Below are positions 53,839 to 64,000 of a stretch of DNA of 64,000 nucleotides, one piece after another. This stretch comes from Lithodes maja (taxonomy: Eukaryota > Arthropoda > Malacostraca > Decapoda > Lithodidae), in NCBI GenBank assembly GCA_037953745.1, contig JBAKBP010003185.1:62001-126000 (forward strand), written 5' to 3'. The first letter of the stretch is position 1, and each line of letters opens with the position of its first letter. The notes under the pieces were generated by a model. That model ran no database searches. It had not been told where the DNA came from and saw only the letters and a list, made by a program, of their open reading frames with translations. Made by a program: the position numbers and the translations under genes.

Positions 53839-56800
53839 CTACCCAGGATCATATACCCCTGAACGACCACATGCAACCTCGTTGTCACAACCGGCAATAT
53901 GGCTTATGTCCAGGTTATATACCAATAACCTTAGTGACCACCTGGTCAGCCTCATATTCCGATTGTGAAACTGGTCCAAGATCTCGAGAGGGTAATGATC
54001 TGGGTAAACTACACCGACCGGACCATAGGCTGGAACATAGATCTCGAAATGCCCCAGCGCATCATTGTCCTTTTCACTTTCATTCATCAGGCTCTGACAC
54101 GTTGCTGGTGCATTCTTAAGTCCGTCAGGCATAACATTGCACTGGTAGGTACTCCCGTCCACAACAAAACCACATACCTCTTTAGCACGCTCGGACAAAG
54201 TTACAAGCAACGACCACTCACGACATTCCTTATCCCTCAGACCCTTCGTCCACACGTAATCCAGCTCTGCTTGCACCATAGGCTGTCGAGCAGGATTTAT
54301 ACGGTAGGGAATTAAACTGAGCCTTGCACTATCTCCAGCCTGCATGTCGGATTCTACCCCGTACATCAGGCCTGGAGAAGCAACAAACATGCGAAAGTAC
54401 TGCCATAGCCTAATAAACAACTGCCTTGCACTGTCTCCACGAACAACATGCCTAGTGCCCTCCCACAACCCAGCCGAGACCGCAGCTTCTAACCTGTAGT
54501 CTCCCTCCTTCTCCACCTTCGTCCCTAGAACAGCCAGGTCATGAGAGGGACAATCAGTACCACCTGTGCAGTCACTCCCACAGTTCATTATTGCTAAGGC
54601 TTCCCCGCCGATACCGTACATGCGCACCCCCACATTCCTTGTGACGACATCTGCCTGCGCAGCATCACCGCTTTCAGCGACATGGCCAGATACAGTCGGT
54701 CTATGGTAGGGCTGTTGCATTAGACTAGAGCAGCATTGGGAGGCTATGCGACGACCGGGCACTGCGATACCACAGCCGACCTTACCAATCTGCTCAATGT
54801 CCTCCTTTTGACCACCACCCTTGGCAGCCATGGGTCGACCCTGACCTGGCAACCATGCCAAAGCCTCGTCGCCCACCTTAAACCACCGAAACAACGAGGC
54901 TAACGGTCTTTCAACAGTCACGTGACCTGCCCGTGGAACATCTTGCACCGCCCGAGTTGTGAGACTTAGGGGCTCGGCACGACCAGTGGGGTATGAACCG
55001 AGCTGGTGCTGGAGTGCTGCACACGGCTGCTCAGGCAGGTGCTCTAGCGCTTCCACAGCCACCAGACTCGTGTCCCCCGCCCACGGCTCCGCCGAGACAT
55101 AACAATCCCTACTCTCCTCCACCTGTGCCCTACTGCCCCCCTCTCCTTCTCCACCTTGGCCGCGGCAGACCAACGCAGGGACAGTAGGCTGCTCAGGTGG
55201 TTGCCTCACAAACTCCTCCAACAGGTTCACATGACATGCTTCCCCGTCCTCGTGTTTAATCTCGACAGCACCATTACCACACTTCTGAACTTCCGGATCC
55301 TCCAACTGCAGTTTACAAATATCTGAGGGAACCAACTTGTCTAGATGCTTCCGAAGCAACCCAAGTCCTTCCCCAATATCAAACTGAGCAACCCTTTCTT
55401 CTCTCCGTGTGCAACGTTGCTGCCTCGGAGTCTCTTCTTGCCCTACCTCCTCACTAGCTGTGACAGGTCCTGGGGCCTCTCCAGACTCTAACATAGGTGC
55501 CAATACTGAATCATCCAGGAGAGCCGCCGAGTCAAAACTCTTAAAACCAACTCCAGCTTTAGCCTCCTCCTGTTGATCGTTCCTCTGCTGGTCTGAAGAC
55601 GGAGGACTAGGCTGTGACACTTTAGCTGCCCGAGCTCGGGTGACAGCACACGCCATGGGTTGTGCCTGGCACCGCTCGACACACTCTTGCTCTTCCCTAC
55701 TCACGTCGGCCGTCCTCTCGGCAACGACTAAGGGTAGAACCTCAGAAGCGGGCATTGCAAAGTCGTTGCCGAGAAGAAGGTCGATGCCCTCCACTGGCAG
55801 TTTCTCCACAATCCCGACATCCAATTCACGTGTCACACCATCCACCTCCAACTCCAACCGCACCAGCGGGTATGACCGAGTTGCATTAATACCCTGCACT
55901 ACTACCACCCGAGCCGCATTTATAGGGTAGCCAGTCAAGTTATTCATCAGAGTCTGGGAAGCACCTGTATCACGCAAGACCTCTACTCCATGCTTGCGCC
56001 CCGCCCACATCACGCAACCCCGTCCTCTATGGTCGCAAAAAACATCCTGAGCAGGGTTCGAGCCTCCCAGGTGCTTCTGCATTGGCTGTGCCTCAGCCTC
56101 TGACGAACTGCCCCGGGCAAACTCAGAAGACTTCGGAGACACACCAATGTTGCAGGCCAAAGACACAGCTGCTGTAGGTGGTTTGCTAGGACAGACTCTT
56201 GCAAAGTGCCCCTTTTCATGACAATGATAACACTCCAACTCCCCTCTGGGCTTCCCTTGGTACTGGGAAGGGCCCGGCCCCTTCTTAAATGGGACGGTGC
56301 TAGTCTTGTGGTCAGTCTTGGTATCATAGCTCTTGTACTTGTTTGCATAATGTATATCACTAACTCGGGGGGGTGGGGCATCACGCCCCTTGTTACCTGC
56401 CTCACTACGCTGGGCAGACCCGCACCCACGAATTAGTGATAGCCGGAGGTCAGCCATCTCAGCTGCCTCCTGTAGAGTTTTAGGGTTCTTTTCTTTAATA
56501 GTTAAAGTCATATCTGCACCAGTACACTTATAAAACTGCTCGAGCAGAAACAGCTCAGTCAACTGTTCGGCCGTCTCAGCTTTCTCAGAACGTGTCCAGT
56601 TAGCAAGTGCATCTTTTAAGTCCCGGGCATGTTCAAGAAAGGTCGCCTCCCTAGTCTTCGTAACACCCCGAAACTTCAATCGATATGTTTCTGGTTGCAA
56701 CTCGTATGCCCGTAGGACAGCTCTCTTCAATTCTGGGTAGTCAATGCAAGACTCTAAAGGCAGTGCATCATAAGCCTTCAGACCCTTACCCGTAAGTCTT

Positions 56801-57675
56801 GAGGAGACCAGAGCTGCCCACTTCTCTTCAGGCCAATTATGCTCCCTACACTTCTTCTCAAAACGATTAAAAAATTCTGTGACTTCAGTTTCACTAAATG
56901 CCGGCACCAATTTGACTAAGTGAGACAAGGACTGTTCTCTTACTTGGCCCTCCCGGCCCATCCGAATCCCTGTCGACTCTGCACGAGTCTTATCTAAGTC
57001 TATCTGAGCACAATATTTCTCGGAGTCGTATCTAAGCTCAGCCTCGTGCCTCCTAGTCTCATTCTCCTGCTTCCTAGACTCAGCCTCAATCGCATACTTC
57101 CTAGACTCAGCCTCGATTGCATACCTCCTAGACTCAGCCTCCATCTCCTTCTCATGCCTCCTAGACTCATTCTCCATCTTAGCAAGCTCGAGTTTAAATA
57201 TCATCTCAGGAGACAGGCCGGAAGAGGGAGCTGCCACTACTGAAGGAGGGGGGGCAAGAACTGGGGAACCACCATACGCACCGCCCGAGGGCACTCCAAT
57301 CTTCCAATTCTCATCCCTCTGTGGGAGAGTGCTAACCTCCGGCAACTGAGTGGACGGCACTGTGGGAGTCGAGTGAGAGGGGATCTGGGGAGGAACCCCC
57401 CCAAACGCCCTCTCCTCCGAAACCCCATGTCGCCCACGCAACACCCAGGAAATCAGCTCCCCCTTGGACATCCCTCCTACATTGGATAGACCCAAAACCT
57501 TGGCTATCAGGTGCAAGCCATAAACATTCACCCCAGTCAGCCTCTCCTCCGTCACATGGTACTGCTTACTCACAAAAAGTCTAGCATCCTCCTCACTAGT
57601 TACTAACGGCACCTCCTCACTTAGCATCTCTCGCTCCTCGTCAGTACTAGGGCACGACATACTGAAGTTCACCAA
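53839..57675 (-). CDS. Gag-protease polyprotein with collapsed pol, 1278 aa
   Basis: Homologue of 25056-28913, open from MVNFSMSCP to the same DNEVACGRSG terminus. It has the zinc knuckle CYHCHEKGHFARVC, protease DTGAS and LLLGND, and the MPDGLKNAPAT remnant. It is seven residues shorter, mainly because the coiled-coil minisatellite differs. Substitutions relative to copy 1 are scattered and none creates a stop, which is compatible with selection or with very recent divergence. Confidence 0.85.
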   Translation of the reverse strand: MVNFSMSCPSTDEEREMLSEEVPLVTSEEDARLFVSKQYHVTEERLTGVNVYGLHLIAKVLGLSNVGGMSKGELISWVLRGRHGVSEERAFGGVPPQIPSHSTPTVPSTQLPEVSTLPQRDENWKIGVPSGGAYGGSPVLAPPPSVVAAPSSGLSPEMIFKLELAKMENESRRHEKEMEAESRRYAIEAESRKYAIEAESRKQENETRRHEAELRYDSEKYCAQIDLDKTRAESTGIRMGREGQVREQSLSHLVKLVPAFSETEVTEFFNRFEKKCREHNWPEEKWAALVSSRLTGKGLKAYDALPLESCIDYPELKRAVLRAYELQPETYRLKFRGVTKTREATFLEHARDLKDALANWTRSEKAETAEQLTELFLLEQFYKCTGADMTLTIKEKNPKTLQEAAEMADLRLSLIRGCGSAQRSEAGNKGRDAPPPRVSDIHYANKYKSYDTKTDHKTSTVPFKKGPGPSQYQGKPRGELECYHCHEKGHFARVCPSKPPTAAVSLACNIGVSPKSSEFARGSSSEAEAQPMQKHLGGSNPAQDVFCDHRGRGCVMWAGRKHGVEVLRDTGASQTLMNNLTGYPINAARVVVVQGINATRSYPLVRLELEVDGVTRELDVGIVEKLPVEGIDLLLGNDFAMPASEVLPLVVAERTADVSREEQECVERCQAQPMACAVTRARAAKVSQPSPPSSDQQRNDQQEEAKAGVGFKSFDSAALLDDSVLAPMLESGEAPGPVTASEEVGQEETPRQQRCTRREERVAQFDIGEGLGLLRKHLDKLVPSDICKLQLEDPEVQKCGNGAVEIKHEDGEACHVNLLEEFVRQPPEQPTVPALVCRGQGGEGEGGSRAQVEESRDCYVSAEPWAGDTSLVAVEALEHLPEQPCAALQHQLGSYPTGRAEPLSLTTRAVQDVPRAGHVTVERPLASLFRWFKVGDEALAWLPGQGRPMAAKGGGQKEDIEQIGKVGCGIAVPGRRIASQCCSSLMQQPYHRPTVSGHVAESGDAAQADVVTRNVGVRMYGIGGEALAIMNCGSDCTGGTDCPSHDLAVLGTKVEKEGDYRLEAAVSAGLWEGTRHVVRGDSARQLFIRLWQYFRMFVASPGLMYGVESDMQAGDSARLSLIPYRINPARQPMVQAELDYVWTKGLRDKECREWSLLVTLSERAKEVCGFVVDGSTYQCNVMPDGLKNAPATCQSLMNESEKDNDALGHFEIYVPAYGPVGVVYPDHYPLEILDQFHNRNMRLTRWSLRLLVYNLDISHIAGCDNEVACGRSGVYDPG

Positions 57676-57860
57676 AAAATTCTCGAGACAAAAGTGTTAA
57701 ACTCCCTTATGCAAGCACTAATTACTAAATTAACTGGAGTCTCTTAAATGCTCTCCTAATTGCCTTACAAAAAAAAATATTCTTCAATATGTACGCTAAA
57801 GTACGAACAAACAAATGTTGTACAATTCTGCAAAAATTTATACTGTTCACAAAATCCTAA

Positions 57861-57872
57861 GCAAGGTCGCCA
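57861..57872 (-). other. Primer-binding site, LTR element copy 2
   Basis: Minus strand TGGCGACCTTGC, 2 nt from the 5' LTR, identical to copy 1. Confidence 0.7.
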
Positions 57873-57874
57873 TT

Positions 57875-59730
57875 TGTTACGACCGGGCACTCGGGTACAC
57901 TAGGGCTCTTACACAGGACTCGAGTATGGCTCGCTGCCACAACGGAAACACACGATCCCAACCCCAGAGTACTGCCAGCCGAACAAAAAACGCCACTACC
58001 CTCCAGAGTTCTATCTGCTATAACGGGGTATACAAGAACTCGGTACTAGCGTTTCACACAACAGACTAATAGCAAGACGGGAGTTATCTAGTCTGGTCAA
58101 CAATCAAACAAAGAAGAAAGTACTACAACACTAAAGAATAGTGTTGGCCGAAGCCGAAGTAATCCACCCTTGAACTAAGAACTAAAGAAGTCCTCCACCC
58201 TCTACTTCGGATCGGCACTATTACGTTACGTTAAACAATAGTCCTCGAGCATCAAGCAAGGAATCTTCTGATAAGTTAGATGCTTCTCGAATACTCATAA
58301 GAAGTAAGTATCGGATTTTGAACAGCAATTTAATGAATAACTCACTGGTAATTAAAGGCTTTAAATTGACATAAGAAGAATTATAAGAATAAGCAATAGG
58401 ATATGGCAAACATTAAGAAGAAGTACTCCGACAATGCACTGGCAATAGCCTACTAAGATTGTGCTCGTGGGCCACTAATCTCTGAAGCAGCTAAGCGTGC
58501 CACACATGAAATCAATAATGCTTAAACAATAATATACATAAGGAGAAGCTTCAATACTATACTGTATCTGCTGGTCGAGCAAAGTCTAGCTGGGATATCT
58601 AAGGTTAAGAGACAATGGCTGAGCAAGCGGCTCGTAGCCTAGCGAGGTCCTTAAGACTGTGCGGCCAAATTACGGTAATTGACGGGATGCTCTCTTGAGA
58701 GATCCAGATCACTAGTATCTGGTTCTCTCCTGGCGATCCTCTCAAAGTCAAGCAAATGAGATAACACAGTGTTGGGTGGCATAGGCAAAAGCCCTCACTC
58801 GCAACACAGTGCTAAACTCCCACGGTACACAGTCAGAAAGACCACCTAGGCGTTCCACGTCTCCGTTGCAATTGTACTGGTTCAACCGCAACCTAGTACT
58901 CATAGGAAATCACAACTCAGAAACCCTATCCCAGTCTAGCATTGCCTAAACCAGCAGAAAACAGGAACATGAATAATCGCACACAGGGAAATGCATATAC
59001 GAGTGCAACAAACATCAATCAATCCTATTCTAGTTAACCCTTCCAAAAATAGGCTATCTAACAGGCACTTATCTCGTGAGAACTCAAGCGATAATACTTT
59101 GGCTGACTAAATCTGCACCAAAGGGGTCATGGAGGTTAAACAGGGGCGAGAAGAGAAGAAGATAGGCTGTTCAGAGAGTAGAGAAAGTTCACATCAGTCG
59201 GAAGAATATGGATAGTTGCAAGGGATATGAGAAGTCGCTTTGCCTGATGAGTTCTGAAGAATGGTGGCAAGAACCTCTCTTTTTATACTCGGCCCTCTAG
59301 CGGCATATCTCAAACTACTTAAGGACCGCCCACTGGCAATCATGACGTCATATTCTCTCTCAATCTGGGATCGACAAAGAACTTCCCACGCGCTGAAAGG
59401 GAGGAAGGGAGGAGGGAGGAGGGAATTAGGCCTATCTGCCCGCGTGGCGCACTCACTGGTCCCCGTTACGTAATATCTCTCTCTCTCTCCTCTCATCATT
59501 ACATATAAGTCCCACACACAATACTTATAACTAATGATATAAAATAGAACTCGTTGACTCAGATGAAAACAAAATACATATTTATAATACTTATAGTACA
59601 ACGGCTCACATAAACTAAGTTAGGAAACTCTACACAGACTACAGCCAAAGTTCCTGCCCTGACGATCCTAGCGAGAGTGGGGCCTGACTGGGCGTTCTGT
59701 ACAGCATGCTCATACTCGACATGCGTCACA
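57875..59730 (-). repeat. 5' LTR of LTR element copy 2
   Basis: 1856 bp, upstream of the gag-protease frame. Candidate TATA box at 59279-59287 (minus). Confidence 0.92.
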
Positions 59731-59734
59731 CAAT

Positions 59735-60837
59735 AATAAACAAACCAAGCCTTGGCCCTATGGTAGGGGGCTGCCGCGCACTTGTACACAAAGAGACTGG
59801 TCAAGTTTGTGTTGTACCAGGCTGTTTTAGCACACACGGACAAGACAATGTGCTTTTGAATTGATTTCAAACAATCAAAGATGTAAGGAAAATATATTAA
59901 GGAAACAATAACTAGCTTCAAAGCAGTAACATAAAACAATATAATGAATAGATGATAAGACTGAATATTGAGCTCTCTCCTTTAATATGTGTGGATGTTA
60001 GGATTATTATGAACATATCTTAAGTAATTTTACCCAAATATATATAGGCCTAGTTCATTCATAAAACTACAGATGTATACAGTACCTATCAGACGGCAAC
60101 GGTCAATATGAGTAAAGTTTTGTTATTATTTTGTATATAAAGCGCAAAGCTCTTTATCATCCATCGCCGTCTGGAAACTGTCTAATATCTTCTTGTATAA
60201 GGACTAGGCTTAACAAATATCTGTACTGATATTTATTGTACCATTTTACATAATATATTTGTATACACATTTATGTTTATCGATGTATTAGGGAGGTAAC
60301 CGCAATTCACGGCAAAGCGTATACCATTAGCCTACACTAGATTACCGTATCCTATGCAAAGCCAACTGAAAACAAAAGATTAATAGGACACCAACAATCT
60401 ATTAATCACATTAATGATGTATACATATGAAATGTCTGTTATGGTGGATGGGTGAGGGTAGGGGAGACTTTTTGTGTGTTTTCGACCATTCCATTCTTAC
60501 ACAAGATACTGTATGTTTATATCAATCTATTTTACCTTCCATAATGAGACAATACGATTCATCACGAAGTGTAGCCTACCGGCAGATATATAACAAACGT
60601 ATATACTTTATTATATACTAAATGAAGAGACCAGGAATAATCGTGTGTCTTTAGACCTCTTCATATAGATTAAAATGTAGGTTAAGGTACATATACGGTA
60701 CAAGTATATCGTTTGCTTCAACAGGCAAATTATATAAATTTGAACTTGGCTCTTTTACCAACCATTGGCGTGCAACAATATCAAACCCACCAAACCTACC
60801 TAAGAATTAACTTAACTAACAGTTTATTTGAGGAGGT
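59735..60837. other. AT-rich intergenic sequence with one inverted-repeat arm
   Basis: No gene was seen. 60475-60585 is the left arm of a long inverted repeat whose right arm is 61550-61675. Confidence 0.5.
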
Positions 60838-61675
60838 TTAACCCTTCAAACCCGGTTGGTACACACGTGTACCATTTTTTTTTGGCCCCAGGAACCCGGG
60901 TGGTACTACATTGTACCATTGCTTGAAAGCCTGTGAGCTTCGTGTGCGAGGCGTCGGTCCGACGCATGTAAACAACAGCCGGCTGGACCGACGCTCCGCA
61001 TCTCCGGCCACAAGAAGGAGAGCGTCGCTTGTTCTTGTGTGCCTGTATGTTGTTGTTCAGTATCGAAAAGTGGTGTAAAGTGGCTGGTTTGGCCATAAAG
61101 TTATCTCCAATGAAATCATCATCACAGCTCACCCAGTTGACTTAGAGAGCTCTACTTAATGCCATTTTACAGGTAAATAACACAGCTATGCTTGGGGATG
61201 CGCGGGAATGCGGGAAGCAGTCTGATTAACGAATATACGGTAGCCTAGCCTAGACGTTTTTCGGCCAAAACACCCGGATTTCGAGGAATATTTATATAAT
61301 ATATAGCCGGGGTCGGAGGGTTAAGTAAAGTCCGTTGTATAAATATATGTTACCTTCCATAATAGGAGAATATACGATTTATCATGAAGTTTGTCGGTTG
61401 AAGCAAAACTATATACCGGTACCTGGTACCGGTACCGTTTATGGACATATCTTACCTACATTATGATCCATGTGGATTGGTCTAAAATTCTGGTCTTCTT
61501 ATATAGTTTATGATATACATGTACTGTACTGTATAAGTGCGTTTCATCTCCGCAGGTAGGCTACACTTCGTGATGAATCATATGTTATCTAACAGTGGAA
61601 GGTAAATGGATAAATGGATTGTGCAAAGGATCGATATAAACAGCTTTGTAAGGATGGAATGGTCGAAAACACAGG
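60475..61675. repeat. Long inverted repeat (arms about 110 bp)
   Basis: Left arm 60475-60585 and right arm 61550-61675 share, in opposite orientation, GTGTTTTCGACCATTCCAT and GATTCATCACGAAGTGTAGC (plus TACCTTCC). A third, direct copy of part of the arm is at about 61345-61390. MITE D lies between the arms. Confidence 0.65.
60842..61320 (-). mobile_element. piggyBac-type MITE D
   Basis: 479 bp, TTAA at 60838-60841 and 61321-61324. Same subfamily as MITE C and the same length, in opposite orientation. Only scattered differences from C. Confidence 0.9.
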
Positions 61676-61926
61676 AACAATTTCCTTTATTTAAACTCAT
61701 CCACCCACACAAACACTACCTTGTGTAAAATTCATCAATTTACAGTTAGTATTTTTAAGTCTAGCTCATATATAAGGTGATATTTGGTGTAGGTTTTAAC
61801 TTTTGAACTTGTTTGACATCAAATGTTGATTAAAATCCAAACTCGATCAGTTATAGTTTGTCTTGTCAACTCGGGTATTTCTATGGTTGCGGGATTTTTG
61901 CGGGTAGAGGGTATTACAATAAGCTA

Positions 61927-62348
61927 CATCACCACATGTCATGTGGTGATGGGCTGGTCTATCAGAGTGAGAACTGAGCAATCTCTGCAATACCCATAGC
62001 TTACTCTGACTGTTCCTTTTACTTATATATTTTCTAGATCTCAAGTGACGGCGTCTCTTCCGTGGATTGACCTCCTAATCTACCAAGATTGGAAGCCAAA
62101 GCGTCACATTTTTTCCTTTGCCCATCAGTTTTCTCTTCATAATTGCTGAGGGGCACAGGGCCCTGGGTGGGGCTTTGGTTTCCCGGGCGTTTCTGTCGCC
62201 CTCCTCAGCTCCCCGCCATGGAGTAGCTTCGGTCACCCATGCTTTATTATGGTCGGCTGGGAGGGTTCTGTGGGGGCGCTCGGTTATGGCCTTGGTCTTG
62301 CTCGGGGCCTTGGGGCTGTTCGACCAGGCAGCTTGGGGAACAACAACA
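61927..62348 (+). mobile_element. Short (AAC)n-tailed retroposon, copy 3
   Basis: 422 bp, flanked by an 11-bp duplication ACAATAAGCTA (61916-61926 and 62349-62359). The first bases CATCACCACATG are the inverse of the following CATGTGGTGATG, making a head hairpin. Confidence 0.9.
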
Positions 62349-62468
62349 ACAATAAGCTAAATACATTGGAGATTTGACTATATTAATTAACTATACCTGT
62401 ATTATGCATCACTGAAATTATAAGTAGGCCTAGCCTATGTACCGGTAGATTGTGTTACGTGCCTTTAT

Positions 62469-62677
62469 CCCCTTCTGTACTGGTGATGTACTTTTCATTA
62501 TATTCTGGCCACTATTAGACGATTTTGTACAGCTTAGGAAGGACGTCTACTCATTACAAGGCTACAGCCTATCTCAATTAATCCTTTTAGATATCATATA
62601 TCCTTCCCAAGCTTAAACAAAATCGTCTAAATGTAGCTGAAATCAAATACAAAAAGACGTCACCGGTAAAGAAGGGG
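62469..62677. repeat. Foldback (palindromic MITE-like) element
   Basis: The left arm (CCCCTTCTGTACTGGTGATG … TTAGACGATTTTGT) and right arm (CCCCTTCTTTACCGGTGACG … TTAGACGATTTTGT, inverted) pair imperfectly over about 80 bp each. No ORF. Confidence 0.7.
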
Positions 62678-62802
62678 TTAATATTCTGTTCTCAAAGATT
62701 TCTGTACCGTACAGTATTCATGCACAGTTCTGCTGTTGTAACAAGGCTTATAATCTTTATAGTACAGTATATCTAATTTCCAAAATGTAGACATTATTTG
62801 AT

Positions 62803-62835
62803 ATCTCTCTCTCTCTCTCTATATATACAGTACAT
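62803..62835. repeat. (CT)n/(TA)n microsatellite
   Basis: TCTCTCTCTCTCTCTC then TATATATA. Confidence 0.85.
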
Positions 62836-62840
62836 ATATA

Positions 62841-62999
62841 AATCAACACCAGCGCTGGTACAAACATCTTTATTTTGGTAATGTTTCAGTTTAAGCATAA
62901 ACCATCTTCAGACCTGAACTGAAATGAAATAAAAGCCTATATGAATGGCCGAAACGTTACCAAAATAAAGATGTTTGTACCAGTGCTGGTGTTGATTTT
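62841..62999. repeat. Hairpin with 45-50 bp stem
   Basis: 62842-62889 and 62951-62998 are inverted copies (AATCAACACCAGC … ACATCTTTATTTTGGTAA) with about two mismatches and a loop near 60 nt. The inner ends of both arms carry GAAAC(G/A)TTACC. Confidence 0.8.
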
Positions 63000-63038
63000 T
63001 ATCATCCGACTCCGATTCCCGCAACAAGAGAGTATTGC

Positions 63039-63039
<1 letters not shown>

Positions 63040-63081
<42 letters not shown>
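63040..63081. repeat. (TA)n microsatellite
   Basis: About 40 bp of alternating TA. Confidence 0.9.
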
Positions 63082-63086
<5 letters not shown>

Positions 63087-64000
63087 AATAAAAAAAACAT
63101 ATATTACAGAAAGGAAGTGAGTAATGGAATGTTGGTGTCTTATAACAAACTTTTGTTTTCTGCTTCGCCTTCGCTCGCATAGTAATCATTAAAAAAATAT
63201 ACGGAAAACGGATAGATATCAAAATACTATGGTGTAAAATTATAAAATCGACATGTAAATAATGATAATACAGTATTTAAGTTAGCTCAGTACGGTAAAA
63301 TTATAAGGAGATATAGTCGGTGTTATTCACTCTTCATACACCCTGCTTTTATCACAAGGCAGTAATAAATCTTCATTGTCGTAATTTCCCTCTATTTTAC
63401 CCTAGGGACCCTCCCCCTTCAGAACACTAAGAATGTATGGTGATAACTCAATTTCCAGTTTTCATGTTAGACACGGCATTACGAGCATATAAAGTAGAAA
63501 CCGATTCAATCGCATAGAGTTCAACGTGTTTATTTACGCGGGAGTAGGGCCAACGATGCCCCACGCCGTCTGGTGGAGAAATCGGAACTATACCCCGTGC
63601 ACACTATGAATACGGTACTTTCCCGTTATCAATGTACAATCAAAGCTGAAGATTGCAGAGTAAACACCGTAGACTTCATCGACTTTTCTTTCACCTTCGT
63701 ATAATCGACAGCCAATTTTTTTTTTTTTTTTTTTACTAAGGGATTAGTACGGGATTAGTACTCAACCAGCGGGGGTGTGCAGGCAGCAGCCCCCACCCAT
63801 AATACTAGGTTAGGTTAGGTAAGGTTGTTAGGTTAGGCTAATGTCTATTCAAATCAATATCGGGGGGCGTGTCGGGATGGATGTAAAGTTCGGGCGTACG
63901 GTCGTCATTGTTTACATAGGGCGATCGCCGCGGTCGCACTTACGTTCCCGTCTATTTTGATGCTATATTTTCTGCTATTTGCCCCCTGGCATTACTACAG
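63082..64000. other. Intergenic, with an interspersed repeat (minus orientation)
   Basis: No gene was seen. 63640-63835 is the inverse of segments at 38384-38452 and 39098-39170, here adjacent and separated by a T run (63717-63734). TTAGG-like GGTTAGGTTAGG runs lie at 63812-63836. The ACGTTCCCGTCTATTTTGA near 63942 resembles TGTTCCCGTCTATTTTGA at about 46818. Confidence 0.5.

Larger units (their letters stand above)
51496..59730 (-). mobile_element. LTR retrotransposon, Ty3-like deletion derivative, copy 2
   Basis: 8.24 kb, flanked by a 4-bp duplication CAAT (51492-51495 and 59731-59734). LTRs are 1856 bp each and nearly identical to each other. Same internal organisation and same pol deletions as copy 1, at a different site. 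The two loci are therefore independent insertions of an already deleted element. Confidence 0.9.

Overview
The window looks like eukaryotic, probably arthropod DNA, and most likely comes from a decapod crustacean. The main reasons are the retroelement families present, the abundance of AGGCCTAGGCC-type words, short TTAGG-like runs, and a LINE whose 3' tail is built from TGTACTCACCTAATT units. The species assignment is inference. I see no convincing host gene, rRNA, canonical tRNA gene, CRISPR or prokaryotic feature. Almost all recognisable coding sequence belongs to transposable elements, many inserted into one another.

Layout, left to right. 1-1151 holds nothing coding. 1156-5591 is a structurally complete piggyBac element: TTAA target duplications, matching terminal repeats, a 958-residue DDD transposase on the minus strand, and a 177-bp tandem array inside its 3' region. 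6545-16534 is a nest of LINE debris. An RTE-like element is split by a poly(A)-tailed jockey-like element, which is itself split by a nearly intact CR1/L2-like LINE (called LINE-alpha copy 1, 8118-12780). 16535-22114 holds a short retroposon and the ORF2 half of an I-clade LINE (I-A). I-A was interrupted twice by piggyBac-type MITEs, one of which was hit again by a second copy of the short retroposon. 22115-31325 is a poly(A)-tailed retroposon split by an 8.2-kb LTR element. 31326-35975 is LINE-alpha copy 2, and 36042-37880 is the ORF1 half of an I-A-type element.

39833-46665 is a full-length I-clade LINE (I-B) with a 14-bp target duplication; a truncated CR1/L2-like LINE is nested in its ORF1. 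46880-51470 holds a tRNA-derived SINE, a hAT-type MITE (47467-48414, 8-bp duplication), a third MITE, jockey/CR1-like fragments and a small tandem duplication. 51496-59730 is a second copy of the same LTR element. The last 4 kb holds a fourth MITE, a third copy of the short retroposon, foldbacks and microsatellites.

Functional themes. (1) LINE-alpha carries a canonical -1 frameshift heptamer directly before the ORF1 stop and its ORF2 lacks a start codon. Its two copies have the same ORF1 C-terminal half joined to unrelated N-terminal halves (PHD finger versus coiled coil). (2) The LTR element is a deletion derivative that keeps one open gag-protease frame of about 1280 codons but has lost the reverse-transcriptase active site and all of the integrase. 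Both copies share this structure and have nearly identical LTRs, so the deleted form itself has moved. (3) The piggyBac element and four MITEs share terminal repeats plus a second internal copy of the terminal motif at conserved spacing, which points to a resident transposase mobilising the MITEs. (4) The short retroposon with an (AAC)n tail resembles the I-clade LINEs only in its tail.
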